From Asparagopsis taxiformis (Eukaryota; Rhodophyta; Florideophyceae; Bonnemaisoniales; Bonnemaisoniaceae): 60,749 bases of DNA. The notes under the pieces are model-generated. The model had not been told where the DNA came from. It was given only the letters and a program-made list of their open reading frames with translations, and made no database searches. The position numbers and the translations under genes are program-made. The stretch covers positions 1 through 60,749 of the forward strand of contig JALQPE010002036.1 in the NCBI GenBank assembly GCA_030407315.1, in the 5' to 3' direction. The stretch's first letter is position 1, and the number at the start of each line of letters is the position of its first letter. This document shows positions 8,479 through 18,572 of the stretch, in pieces.

Positions 8479-9789
8479 TCAGATATCTAAACGCTCCCAG
8501 TAGTTGACATTGAAGGGAGGCTGTAGCAACTTCTCCCTGGAAGTTCGCAGTGATAGATGGGACCGGATAGGATGCTGGTACCTCACCGAAGAACGACCCT
8601 CCGCGAATCCCATTCCTCCGTGATACACGTCCGTTCGGCATACAAGCAGGGAATACGGTGGGATGCGCACGTTCGTCACTGGCACGCGGTACTTGTCTTT
8701 CGCTGGATGACTTAGGCACACATGGCTGAACTTGGCGATACGAATGATGAACCCATCCGCACCAGCAGCCATCATGAAATATGATGGCGAGTTGAGAGGA
8801 CCAGTTCCAGTTCCCTCACGGACGGGAACATCGGTATGCATAAGTTGCTCCTGACTACCTTCTGCGGTCAAAATCAGACGAAGACCCGTTTCTGGAAAGA
8901 CCACCGCTTCTTCTCTTCCAAACCCGAGCTTCAGGTTCTCCGCACAAATCGCCTTACCTAGCTCCAGAATCAGCTTGTTCCTGTACTGCCGCGCGCTTTC
9001 TTGCTCAAGGTCATCGCAGATGCTTTTCCGGTCCGTCTTGAATACACCAGTGCTGTCTTTCGGTCGAAGTGGTTTCCACGGGTTCTTCTGACTTGCACTT
9101 GAGCCACTTGTAGTACCTTGGAATGTGCTGGCCATCTGTGTGAATAACTCGTGCGTAGCTGCTCCCACTGTAGTAGAAGAGAAAATGTCTTGCAACACCA
9201 CGTAACCAAGCTCGTCGATCATTCTTCTCTGGTAGCTGAAGTATTGTTGGCTTTCACAAGAACCGAGGGGACATACCAAAGTAGAGTAGCCTGCAGCTGC
9301 TTCCATTATCTCCGTCCGGATTGTATCAATGTCTTCTTCTGTGATATAATACTTCATTCTCGAGTTGGAAGGAACGCATAAAGGCAGCTTCTCAGGTATC
9401 TCCTCTGCGAATGTGCGGTCTGGAAGGGAGTTTTCTTGCTCGTCAGTGAAGAGTGGTGCTTCTTCTCCAGTCGTTCGTTTTCTTGCATTGACTCTACTCT
9501 TCTTTTCCCGGGGAGGCCCAATCTCAATGTTGTCATCCGGCGTATTGGGCTCAGAAAACTTCGCGCTAGTATCTTCCCTTCTTCGCTTCTTATGCAACCT
9601 GGACTCGTTTTCATCGCCGCTTCCACCAGAACTCCTGCTTCTTCCCGAATTCTCCTTGTCCACTTCGGCCGGGCTAGTGCTGTAAGTTTCTGGTGTCCTG
9701 ATTCGAAGTTTCAATATCACAGAGCGGTTCTGCGCATCTCCAGCTTGTTGTCCAGGCGTGTCTATGTCCATGCGACCACTATTGTCCAA
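8479..9789 (-). CDS. 2-oxoglutarate/Fe(II) dioxygenase domain protein of DNA element 1
   Basis: The 436-codon frame ends with a double-stranded beta-helix core. H318-x-D320 (HTDVP) and H390 (VYHGGMG) would hold Fe(II), and R403 (SVRYQHP) would bind 2-oxoglutarate; the linking motifs (SYFMMAAGADG, VRIPPYSLLVCR) fit the family. The N-terminal 140 residues are polar and low in complexity, with basic nuclear-signal-like clusters (KKRRRED, REKKSRVNARKR). Its start overlaps the 3' end of the ParB-like frame by 28 nt. The dioxygenase frame stays open far upstream as a Glu/Ala/Arg-rich coil, so the two were probably one protein. The substrate is unknown. Nucleic-acid demethylation is an inference from context, as in TET/JBP and AlkB relatives. 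A broken homologue lies at 56479-58664. Confidence 0.75.
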   Translation of the reverse strand: MDNSGRMDIDTPGQQAGDAQNRSVILKLRIRTPETYSTSPAEVDKENSGRSRSSGGSGDENESRLHKKRRREDTSAKFSEPNTPDDNIEIGPPREKKSRVNARKRTTGEEAPLFTDEQENSLPDRTFAEEIPEKLPLCVPSNSRMKYYITEEDIDTIRTEIMEAAAGYSTLVCPLGSCESQQYFSYQRRMIDELGYVVLQDIFSSTTVGAATHELFTQMASTFQGTTSGSSASQKNPWKPLRPKDSTGVFKTDRKSICDDLEQESARQYRNKLILELGKAICAENLKLGFGREEAVVFPETGLRLILTAEGSQEQLMHTDVPVREGTGTGPLNSPSYFMMAAGADGFIIRIAKFSHVCLSHPAKDKYRVPVTNVRIPPYSLLVCRTDVYHGGMGFAEGRSSVRYQHPIRSHLSLRTSREKLLQPPFNVNYWERLDI

Positions 9790-11729
9790 GTTGATATCCA
9801 GACTTTGCGTATCGCCGCTTTGTTTCCTTCCCTGAGGAAGATCTTCTCTGACAATCCTTCCCGGCGAATTATCCCTGGCACGACTTTCCCGCTCTGCCCT
9901 TGAAGCTGAAAGACGTTCCTGTTCTTTTTGGAGAACAGCAAGACGTTCTGCTTCCCTCTTCTCAGCTGCTGCAAGACGCGTGGCAGGACGTTCCTGTCCT
10001 CCCCCTTTTGCTGCGGCAGGAAGGTCTTCTGCTTCTTTCGGGTGCTCAGAGGTGCCTCTTCTATTGCTTTCGTCGCGACAGCAGGAATCACTTCTTCAGC
10101 CACCACATTTGGAGTAATTTCCTGTTCTTCCTCCACAACAGCAGAAACTTCCTGCTCTACTTGGGCTTCAGCAGATACTCCTTCTTCTGCTTGAACAGGA
10201 CCAGAAGTTTCCTTCTCTGTAGAATTATTTCCCTGTTCTGCGGCAGTAGGTGCTTCTTCGTCTTCTGCTTTGGCGCCATCAACAAGTGCTTTTTCTATTT
10301 CTCCGGGGGTCATGCGATTCCGTTCCCTCTCCTCCTCCGCTTTCGTCTCCTGCATTGCCTTTGCCCCGGTAGCATATTCCAGTTTGTCGTAAAAACTGTT
10401 TGTAAACATCCCGTTCTTGGTTCTCAGACTGCTTCTGTCTACCACGTCGTCATGAAAGTCGACAAGGACGAATACAATGCGCTCTCCAATGCGATGATCA
10501 TTATCCCCGACCTCCTTCGCGTTTTCTGCTGCCAAATCCGTTCGCACGAATTCCTCCATCGTTGCAGAGTTCAACCACTTGCGGACGACCTCTGCCATAT
10601 CATAGATGGCCAACAGAGCCAGTAGCCAAGTGCGCATCGTGAACGGACTTCCGCTTCCGATATTTCTGACAAGTCCTCTCTTCCTCCTCATCCTTGTCCA
10701 CGACGCTGTCATCTCGAGCACAAACCACTGGAACCACTCCTTATCGCGCGTCCCGCGTCCGTCCGTGCCATTGCGGAATATTGCGTTATTGACAAGATCG
10801 AGCACGCACCCGTACATATCGGCAGAGTCAATTCGAGAAAAGTCCGGATCTCTTCCCTCGGTTCTTGCATCCTCGATTTCTCTGTTCCTATCCAAATCAT
10901 TGTAAACGCTAGGGATAGAGCTCCAGTACACGAAAGCAACGCTGTCTGTGCGATTGAACCCCTTCGCAATGTTGATGTACTGCCTATACGAGTTCTCCGA
11001 ACGGTTCCTGTCGGACGGCAGAATATAGCTCACTTCTTTCAGAATAGGAATAAGCCGGACAACAGGAAGATCCATCTGGTTGGAAAACCTGAGAAACTCT
11101 ATGACCGCACACACATTGTCGGCAATGCTCACAGAAGCGACATCGTGAGTTTGTATATTGGCTTCGAGAGACAGTTTCAGAACCTCCAGCGCATCGAAAA
11201 TTAGACGCCCGTTCGGCGCAATCAACTGTTGTACCCAAACCAATTCCAAGGAATCCCTGTTCTTTCCTGAGTACTTCTCCAGGCATAGTTGCAGAGCAGC
11301 TATGCGATGAGAGCCATCGATGCAGTAAAACTCGTCTCCTTCGTTATCTTCCATTTTGCAGACTGTAATCATAGTTCCAGTGGTAGAGAAACCTCTATCC
11401 ATGAAAATGCTGGCCAGTTCGTTTACACGACCCGGTCGCACCAAACGGGAGGTCACTGTCGGAAATTTCACTTTGCGAGGATCAACTTGCACTTTAGAAG
11501 AGCTGTACTGAGCAATAGTGATGCTTTTCTCTTCAGCAGAAGGAGAATTGCTCTTCTCCGCTGTAGTATTCATGATACTATTGTCCCCCATTGTAATCCC
11601 TGCAATCTCAGTTCGTTCAATCGGTTCTCTGTTCAAATGTTGTGTAGACGATGAAATCCACAATTGTGGTACCTCCGAGTGCGCTTCCCGTCTCTCAGCT
11701 TCCTCTCTTATACTGTCCGGACAAGACAT
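9762..11729 (-). CDS. ParB-like (ParB/Srx fold) protein of DNA element 1
   Basis: This is a 655-codon frame. After an unstructured start comes a ParB N-terminal-type domain: RKVKFPTVTSRLVRPGRVNEL, GFSTTGTMITV, then the signature CIDGSHRIAAL (about residue 139), the counterpart of the GERR-type box of bacterial ParB. EANIQTHDVASVSIADN (about 190) resembles the ParB ENIQR box. A helical region follows, then a Glu/Val/Ala-rich repeat tail. The last 70 residues look unnatural for the protein, whereas the dioxygenase frame in the same stretch reads as a good coiled coil (EKREAERLAVLQKEQERL). I infer one frameshift near 9970-10060 in a ParB-dioxygenase fusion. Palindrome arrays B and C lie on either side. 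Confidence 0.72.
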   Translation of the reverse strand: MSCPDSIREEAERREAHSEVPQLWISSSTQHLNREPIERTEIAGITMGDNSIMNTTAEKSNSPSAEEKSITIAQYSSSKVQVDPRKVKFPTVTSRLVRPGRVNELASIFMDRGFSTTGTMITVCKMEDNEGDEFYCIDGSHRIAALQLCLEKYSGKNRDSLELVWVQQLIAPNGRLIFDALEVLKLSLEANIQTHDVASVSIADNVCAVIEFLRFSNQMDLPVVRLIPILKEVSYILPSDRNRSENSYRQYINIAKGFNRTDSVAFVYWSSIPSVYNDLDRNREIEDARTEGRDPDFSRIDSADMYGCVLDLVNNAIFRNGTDGRGTRDKEWFQWFVLEMTASWTRMRRKRGLVRNIGSGSPFTMRTWLLALLAIYDMAEVVRKWLNSATMEEFVRTDLAAENAKEVGDNDHRIGERIVFVLVDFHDDVVDRSSLRTKNGMFTNSFYDKLEYATGAKAMQETKAEEERERNRMTPGEIEKALVDGAKAEDEEAPTAAEQGNNSTEKETSGPVQAEEGVSAEAQVEQEVSAVVEEEQEITPNVVAEEVIPAVATKAIEEAPLSTRKKQKTFLPQQKGEDRNVLPRVLQQLRRGKQNVLLFSKKNRNVFQLQGQSGKVVPGIIRREGLSEKIFLREGNKAAIRKVWISTWTIVVAWT

Positions 11730-12402
11730 TCCCTACCTACGTTCAGTCCTGATGAACCTTACGCTGCACCCGCTCAGCACCTCTGACTCTACCTGATCCT
11801 GATACCTCCACAAAGCGTTTAGCCCTTTCCATCAATCTACACCTAATAGTATGTACCTCTAGCGCATATAATGCAATCGAACCCGTTTACCTCACCACGT
11901 CAATTATCATTCATATTCCAACAACCTATTTCATCCACACTCTCCACCTCGCTTCTTCTTCCGTACCATTGATTCCTATCAATCGATTCTACGTGAGTTT
12001 TATACATTTACTACGATCCACCTCTCCTACAAGTCTGAAAAATTCATTTCTACACTAACTTTTGCTACTCACAAATGAACGGTTCCCGTGCAGGCCACTG
12101 CTTGAATTTCTTCCTATTGGCGTACTCGGCTGCAAAGGATTCATAGACTATTTAAACGGTGATCATATAAATGGTTTTCAATGTGCTCCAATGGACAATA
12201 CACCAAAGAACATCAATATGAATTCATTTCAACTACCTATTCACTACTGCGATTCAGTTTTCTTGCATACCAAATCTCATTGCGTTCCTACCCTAGTCGA
12301 TTCAAAATGCTTCCTCTTCGTCAGTTGATCAATATTCCTTACAACGAGCAGGTCCTCTGGACATCCTAAAGTTGGTTACTTAACCTTAACAATCGATGAA
12401 TT
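11730..12402. other. Intergenic, no gene seen
   Basis: About 670 bp upstream of the ParB-like gene. The plus strand is pyrimidine-rich and then AT-rich, with no credible frame. It presumably holds the promoter of the minus-strand gene, but I see no specific motif. Confidence 0.5.
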
Positions 12403-12715
12403 TGCTGTAATGAAACGTTTTCTTACAGCAAAGTCATCGTTACGATGACTTTGCTGTAAGAAAAGAAAACATTACAGCGGCCACAATTTTTTTACCCGGT
12501 AAAATTTCTTGCTGATTTTCTACCCGGTAAAAAATTCTTTGGCCACTGCAAGGAAACGGTTCCTTACAGCAAAGTCATCGTTACGATGACTTTGCTGTAA
12601 GAAAGCAAATCATTACAGCTGCCACGATTTTTTTACCCGGTAAAAAATTCTTGGCCACTGTAATGGAAACGTTTTCTTACAGCAAAATCATCGTAACGAT
12701 GACTTTGCTGTAAGC
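12403..12715. repeat. Palindrome array C (P1/P2 modules)
   Basis: Three P1 palindromes (12422-12460, 12562-12601, 12676-12714) alternate with two P2-type palindromes (12470-12549 and 12611-12664) carrying ACCCGGTAAA cores. The modules are the same as in arrays A and B, 4 to 5 kb away. The array sits between the 3' end of the transposase gene and the 5' region of the ParB-like gene. Confidence 0.93.
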
Positions 12716-12834
12716 ATACCTCCCTCCATCCTCTCAGATCCTCTCCCCACTACTTTGCACCAATCCACCACCGCCCTAGAGTGTACAATTCATATGTGAT
12801 GCATCTGGTTATTCATTTTATTCTTCCCTAAAAA

Positions 12835-15800
12835 TCATGCAGCCCTCGGTGGAAATCCGTCTCGCCTACATAGTGCATATATCTCTCCACCCTCCAGCAG
12901 TCCGGGTCCGTGCCTTACCTCCCTCATGTTCTCATCATATTCGCATACACTCCCATTGCAATAGTGCATACCAAACACCTCAGTGACTCCCTCACTCATC
13001 TCCACAATTACTGTTCGTCGCCTCTCTTCGACCTTGAACACTCCTTCATCAGGTTTTTGCAAACCCAGGCAAACTCCATAAGCTGTACCTTGCTCATCTC
13101 TCGCACTCTCGTTCCTCAGGATAAAGAACGCTAGAACAATAAAAAACCGCGGTTCATAATTAATTCTTCCCCGCATTATCTCTGATGTGAGACGAGACGC
13201 CGGGTACAGAATCGCTTGTGAAGTTGCGCCATCCTCACATGTCATCTGTTCAGGGCAAACAGCATGGATGATAGCTCCTGATTCTAGAGAGCCAGACCTC
13301 TGCACTGTTTTCCTTCCCCACTGTGTCGTAGTGCTTCTAGAAACTCTTCTCACCCATTCGGCATACTTTCCACACCCGCTTGTTCCGCTTCCGTACCTTT
13401 CGGTAAAGAACCTTCTGAAAACACCTACAGCACCCTCTGCCATATCACATTTTCCATTCATGTACTCCTTGACCTCGTCAATAGATATACCTCCATGCCC
13501 TCTCCACGTCACAATTTCACCATTCGCCGACAATATCTTTCCTCGACGCTGGGAGAGAAGCTGGAGAACCGGTTCCTGGAAGCAGTTTTTCACTACCTCG
13601 TCTTCCACATCTATTTCTCTCCCTAGCTCCTGTGAAAGAACGTTGACCATTTGAGAGCATTCGGACGAGGACCAATGTTGTGGCTCCATGCCGATTTCGC
13701 GCAAAACAATGGCCACTCTCGTCTGCCAGTCATCCGCAAGAACTAATTCCAGCGCTGAAAGCTGTTCGCTTTGGTGATTGGACATTCTCACACCTTTCTT
13801 CAGCGGCTGATGCATCCGTTCGAATATAAGCTCCTGCACGTGCTTCACAGAGCCGTAGGCAGGAAGCGTATGAACACAAAACTCGACAAGACGATGAACA
13901 TTAGGCTTGTCCAAATGTGCTCCTGCTCCCTTCACTTTCCGACAATACTCATTCAACGTCTCCACGTAGTCTACAGTTCTTCCCAAAATGTATTCATTCC
14001 TGCCACCTTCTCCGTCAGCCGTCTCTACTTCATGTGGACCGTCTTTCCACCATACGGGCATGAAACTAATACACGAAACCAGCTTCTGAAACATCACTAC
14101 TAGTTTGACGGCCCCATCAAATTTTTCACGATGACCTTCCCCTTTCCCATCCATCATTCGAGCTGCGTTTTCGAATGCCATAGGTGCTATCAGCAGCACA
14201 CTGAATATGTCACTCATGTTCATGGAAAGCAGATTGTTGGTTCCAAATAAACGGTTCTGCCTTCCCATCCTGAACTTCTTCAGAGCGCCCAGAATTTGCA
14301 ATTCAGCTACCTCTCGAATTCGTGGGCTGGCAGCTGAAATACAAGCGTTCAGTACATCTTGTGCCAGTCCAGACAATAGATGGTCAGGTGCTATCACTGC
14401 GGAACGGTACGGGTCAAAAATTGCTGGGACAACTGAAACTCCGTTTTCCGTCTTCGGTACTTCTTCCTGCACTGCTTCCAAGGAAGTGCTCAGGACATGA
14501 AATGGTAAATCTTCCCCTTCTTCTGCAGCCAGTCCGAGAGTGCGAAGCTGGGTTTCTGTGGCATCCTTACGTGTCGATGCATTCCGATACTTGCTCCTGG
14601 CATGCGTCGATGTTTGCCCGTTCACTACCGAAGTGTATGCATTCTTCGTGCCACCAGTACTGCTCAGGTCATATTTGCGGAAACTGCAGATGTGGCACGG
14701 AGAGTTTGATGTGTGTCCAAGAACATCCAGGGTATGTGAAACTGCAGGATAGTCTCCAATGCTCCCCACTGGGTCTAGAAATACCACAACATCTTCTCCC
14801 TCTGCATTTTTCGTTGGGAAACCCTCTGTGCTTCCTCGCACTATATCTTGAACGATATATCGCAATACACAATTTGTGGACACTCCCGGAGGTGGCAAAC
14901 CAATCACTCGAACCGCTTGGTAGCTTCCCCTTTTCCGAGGCGGTAGATTGAGAGGTAACATATAGCATCCACCCAAACTTCCCTTCCTGCTTGTGAATGG
15001 TTCAAAGTCATCCGTGTAAAGCAGAAATCGGTAAACAAAGTAGTTTCGACCATCCTCCAGCTTTCCCCAACATGGTGCATCTTCTCGCGGAGACGCTGGG
15101 TGCCATTGCGACCTGTGGTCTCCGAAACCATCCGAGAACACCCCTGAAACACGAATTTCTTCATAGTTGGGGCTTCCTAGTCTATCGGGCGGGTTTCTGG
15201 CTTCAGCAAAGCTCGCGCCCGGTGAAAAGCAAAGTAACATGGTGGATGCTTCTCCGACCTGCTCTTTCAAATACCTGTTCACCAATACGACGTGTGGAAC
15301 AATATCACCCTCTTCCATTCCAATTGGTAATAGAACGGTTATCACGTCCCCAGCTCGTGTTCCTTTTCCCTTGGCTCCTGCTCCGATTACACATTGCGAT
15401 ATCGCTCGCAGACCATGCTGCCTCTCCCATTCCAATAGATGTGACATTCGCGGCTGCAGATATTTTTCGACATCCACATCATGCTCACCGTCGTGTCGAG
15501 CCTCATAGGTAACTATGGTCCTAGCATGAAGTTCCCACAACGACGTAACCGCCACTCTTCTCCTCTTCGGTTTCCCACCATCTCTGTCATTCTTCCTGAA
15601 CCCTTTTGCTCTTTCGATGACGGCAACCTGACGAGCTCCTGGATGACATCGGATTCGAATTGCTGTTCCATCAGGTACATAAATGTGCTTCAAACCCTTT
15701 TTCCCATCGCTGTCAATGGGAACAACTGCTGTGCGAACGAATGGGTCGCTCAAAACAGCCCTCCTGCACTTTGCAATGAACGAATCTTCAATGCTGCACT

Positions 15801-16065
15801 CTGCGGTTGATTTTTCTCCTTCCGAGCTTCGATTGTTCGCATCACTGCGGAATGCTTCAAAGATTGGTCGAGTCTGGACATCTTTCAGAGCCCATGTGCT
15901 TGGGAGTACAATACGAACTTTCGCCATTCCTCCACAATTGTCTCTGTCATCTGTTGTTCCACGGGTTCCTACTGCACCTCGATGCTGTGCAGCTCTTGCT
16001 CCGCTCTTTCGAAGGTCTATCGGAAACTCGATGTCACAACTCTTTGCATAGCAGTGTTTCCTCAA
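12835..16065 (-). CDS. Tnp2/CACTA-like DDE transposase, main part
   Basis: The large frame (about 1076 codons) has features of the Tnp2 (En/Spm-CACTA) class. FLDPVGSIGDYPA about residue 431 is followed by LGHTSNSPCHIC, mirroring the DFPA...CPxC segment of Tnp2. PDHLLSGLAQDVL (about 562) resembles the D..H..G...DVL box. ELIFERMHQPLKK (about 748) supplies a candidate catalytic glutamate. The frame begins without ATG and continues an upstream frame (16062-16637) by a one-base shift near 16080-16110. I cannot assign a named subfamily; motif order is the basis. It would cut and join the ends of element 1. Array C and the ParB-like/dioxygenase genes follow on the same strand. Confidence 0.62.
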   Translation of the reverse strand: MRKHCYAKSCDIEFPIDLRKSGARAAQHRGAVGTRGTTDDRDNCGGMAKVRIVLPSTWALKDVQTRPIFEAFRSDANNRSSEGEKSTAECSIEDSFIAKCRRAVLSDPFVRTAVVPIDSDGKKGLKHIYVPDGTAIRIRCHPGARQVAVIERAKGFRKNDRDGGKPKRRRVAVTSLWELHARTIVTYEARHDGEHDVDVEKYLQPRMSHLLEWERQHGLRAISQCVIGAGAKGKGTRAGDVITVLLPIGMEEGDIVPHVVLVNRYLKEQVGEASTMLLCFSPGASFAEARNPPDRLGSPNYEEIRVSGVFSDGFGDHRSQWHPASPREDAPCWGKLEDGRNYFVYRFLLYTDDFEPFTSRKGSLGGCYMLPLNLPPRKRGSYQAVRVIGLPPPGVSTNCVLRYIVQDIVRGSTEGFPTKNAEGEDVVVFLDPVGSIGDYPAVSHTLDVLGHTSNSPCHICSFRKYDLSSTGGTKNAYTSVVNGQTSTHARSKYRNASTRKDATETQLRTLGLAAEEGEDLPFHVLSTSLEAVQEEVPKTENGVSVVPAIFDPYRSAVIAPDHLLSGLAQDVLNACISAASPRIREVAELQILGALKKFRMGRQNRLFGTNNLLSMNMSDIFSVLLIAPMAFENAARMMDGKGEGHREKFDGAVKLVVMFQKLVSCISFMPVWWKDGPHEVETADGEGGRNEYILGRTVDYVETLNEYCRKVKGAGAHLDKPNVHRLVEFCVHTLPAYGSVKHVQELIFERMHQPLKKGVRMSNHQSEQLSALELVLADDWQTRVAIVLREIGMEPQHWSSSECSQMVNVLSQELGREIDVEDEVVKNCFQEPVLQLLSQRRGKILSANGEIVTWRGHGGISIDEVKEYMNGKCDMAEGAVGVFRRFFTERYGSGTSGCGKYAEWVRRVSRSTTTQWGRKTVQRSGSLESGAIIHAVCPEQMTCEDGATSQAILYPASRLTSEIMRGRINYEPRFFIVLAFFILRNESARDEQGTAYGVCLGLQKPDEGVFKVEERRRTVIVEMSEGVTEVFGMHYCNGSVCEYDENMREVRHGPGLLEGGEIYALCRRDGFPPRAA

Positions 16066-16637
16066 GAATGTAGTATCTTCTGTCGCATCACAGAGTCCGA
16101 CGGGACGTGCTCACTTGGATCTCTGCGGAAATTCATTCCGAACAGGGTACCTTCATAGTGGGCTCTTGTCATTCTTTGAGTTCCACTCAGCTGAAGAGCC
16201 CCATACATCGCAGGCCATTGTAGTAATGCCTTGAAATCACCACATGCTTCATCCCCAGCATTTCGGTCTATCGGGCCTCCAGTTGAAATGGAATCAGAAC
16301 CTCGTCCGGTTGCTTCTTCCGATTCCATTAGCGTGCTCGATGCTACGTAGATGTCACTTCCAGCTTCATCGTTGTTGCTGTACACATCAATACAACCTTC
16401 TATTGTGTCACCCATAGGGGTTGGGGACTCCAATAGGTCATCTGTGGTACACTCACGTCGTAGCTCATTACCTCTCGGGATTTCTTTGTTCATGCAGGCT
16501 GCATCACTGCTGCGGATTTCTCCCTGCAGTTTCCCAGGAAGCTGTTTACTGGGACTGGCCACATTGAGTGAATCGAATCTCGCCTTTGTCCTACGACTTG
16601 TGGTTTTCTTTCGAATAGGAGTCCGTCTCGGAGCCAT
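16062..16637 (-). CDS. N-terminal part of the Tnp2-like transposase
   Basis: The ATG at 16637 starts a basic leader (RRTPIRKKTTSRRTKAR), probably a nuclear signal. An acidic serine-rich region follows, then LLQWPAMYGALQLSGTQRM and HYEGTLFGMNFRRDP. The frame stops 3 nt beyond the start of the main transposase frame. In the other frame the same DNA reads CDATEDTTFLRKHC and runs straight into the main part. A single frameshift (mutation, sequencing error or recoding) therefore separates the two. Together they make a protein of roughly 1270 residues. Confidence 0.6.
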   Translation of the reverse strand: MAPRRTPIRKKTTSRRTKARFDSLNVASPSKQLPGKLQGEIRSSDAACMNKEIPRGNELRRECTTDDLLESPTPMGDTIEGCIDVYSNNDEAGSDIYVASSTLMESEEATGRGSDSISTGGPIDRNAGDEACGDFKALLQWPAMYGALQLSGTQRMTRAHYEGTLFGMNFRRDPSEHVPSDSVMRQKILHS

Positions 16638-16784
16638 CTTGATGTTTTTGTTCTTTTCTTCTTCGCTCAGTTTTGTTGCATAGAATACAACTCTAAACTT
16701 CTATGACATGACTACTATCTCAATACAGTACTACTACTTTTAACCGTTACGAAACCTTTCCAGGCTTTCATTCGATCCAATGAA

Positions 16785-17285
16785 CTGGTTCACCACAATG
16801 CTTTGCCCTCACAGCATGAGCAAAAATGGCTATTTGTCCAGCCCAGATTTTAGTTCGTACAGTGGTGAAAAACCAGGCTACGTCGCTGGTTAAATCGATC
16901 CCCAACCTCTGGATAAGCGCCATCTAATATTTTAGTAAATTTGCTGGTGAAATTCCAGTGCTTGTACAGTACGAGTGGCCTGGTTGAAAACCAGTGGTTT
17001 GGATGGTTTGGCCAGGGGGTACTGGTTTGCACCAGGCCACGGCGGTGGGTCGGACAGTGGTTATGATCCAGCGTACTGTGCTGGTTAATTTCAGGAGGTG
17101 CTCTGGATTTTGACCAGCCAATGAAGTGGAGTATACCAGTTTTGGTGATGGAATATGACCAGAGGGTAGGCTGGTTGTTGGCACAGTGAGTGCTGGTTGG
17201 AAACCAGCACATCAGCTGGTTGAAACCAGCCTACCCACTGGATTTCAACCAGACCCGACACTGGTTTGAAGCAGTCGAAAGACTG
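16785..17285. repeat. CTGGTT/AACCAG-rich subterminal-type repeat field
   Basis: The 500-bp stretch holds many copies of CTGGTT, AACCAG and the small palindromes CTGGTTGAAAACCAG and CTGGTTGGAAACCAG, irregularly spaced in both orientations. A similar field occurs at 36190-36600. Such clustered short motifs resemble subterminal transposase-binding repeats of CACTA-type elements. No gene is seen here. Confidence 0.65.
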
Positions 17286-18187
17286 GAATAATTCCATAGT
17301 CTGAAGTAGATTCTACCAATGTATACACAGGTTTTTTCCATCATATTGTATGGATTTTTGTTGTAGTGTAATGGATGCAAACCAGCAGTATAGATGGATT
17401 GTAGTACTGATTTGACTGGTAAAGTACCATCAAAGAAGGTGGTTGAAGGGCTGGAAGGACGGGAAATTTACCACCGGACGGGATGGAATGGATAGAGTGG
17501 GACGCTGGCTTTCGGCGGGTGGGAGACGCCACTATTCTAATCATAGGATCTAGGATGGGAAGTGTACGACAGATAAGAACTGAACATATGACAGATTGGT
17601 CATGTCGACCAGAATTACATCTTCTTCCTGGTAGGGAAGGGGACTGCAAGTTTATTCTGAAGAGCGCTGAATTAAAGTATTGATAGTACTACCATTTCTA
17701 CTCTACAAAACTGCTATCTATGTACTGTGAGCTGTAGAAAACTAAAGCCTATTTCCTATTTCGGAGTAGAGACGAAATAAAGTATGGATATGATGAATAG
17801 AGGAAAAAGTTAGAAATTGAAATGAACCCATAGCGGTTGAAGAGAAGGTGAAAATACGTACCGAAAGGGGAGCGGGAGGGGAGAATGAGAAGAAAGAACC
17901 GAATTATGGGAGAGAGAAAGTCTGTTAGTATTTGTTGCAGCGTCTTGGTCAGAGTAGAGATGGAGAACTTACATGGTTACATGGGAAGGGGGAGGGAATT
18001 GAGAAAGCAGAAGGAGATCCTCAATAGGGGAAAAACCTGGGTGATAACGAGAGAGAGTGACGAGAAGAGTGGAAAAGAGTGACGGTAGGCGCTTAAATGT
18101 CGACAGAAGATGCCCGTGGCGGTCAGAAACGACGCTTGGCACGACGCTTGGCGAAACTAAAACGCGCACTTTTTTCTATTTCAAAAA
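17286..18187. other. No gene seen
   Basis: About 900 bp with only short incidental frames. The right half is purine-rich on the plus strand (GAGAGAGA-type runs). Confidence 0.5.
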
Positions 18188-18235
18188 ATGGCGGACAATT
18201 GTGCCGGCACAATTGTCCGCCATGTGCGGCCGCAC
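18188..18235. repeat. Abutting palindrome pair (36 + 12 bp)
   Basis: 18188-18223 is a perfect 36-bp palindrome with half-site ATGGCGGACAATTGTGCC. It is followed with no gap by the 12-bp palindrome GTGCGGCCGCAC at 18224-18235. Confidence 0.95.
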
Positions 18236-18360
18236 AGCAAATGAAGACGTCCAAGATGGTCACAAATCTTACAGCGCACCATGCGCCGTGAGTACAGCAA
18301 AAGAACAAAGATGTTCAGAGAATGAGAATGAAATCAGAAGGATGAAGTCGAAAGAACGCG

Positions 18361-18429
18361 GTATGGAATATGCATATTCCATACTTGTACATCCCTCTTT
18401 ACACATGTGTAAAGAGGGATGTACAAGTA
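18361..18429. repeat. Abutting palindrome pair (24 + 48 bp)
   Basis: 18361-18384 is perfect (half-site GTATGGAATATG). It overlaps by three bases a perfect 48-bp palindrome at 18382-18429, whose arm begins TACTTGTACATCCC and whose centre is CACA|TGTG. Confidence 0.95.
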
Positions 18430-18572
18430 GTGGTTAAAAAGCACAAAAAGATATTAGAGTGTAAGTACGTATAGATGGAACGAGTTATTATCAGGGAGCA
18501 GAGCAGAAAAGACTTTCACGTAAAGATTTAATGTTTTGATGTTGTGTGAGGTGGGAAAGTAGAGAAGGGCAC

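Noticed and set aside
12835..16637. KDZ-type transposase
   Set aside because: The cysteine and acidic motifs I can see fit the Tnp2/CACTA pattern better, and no KDZ-specific signature was found.
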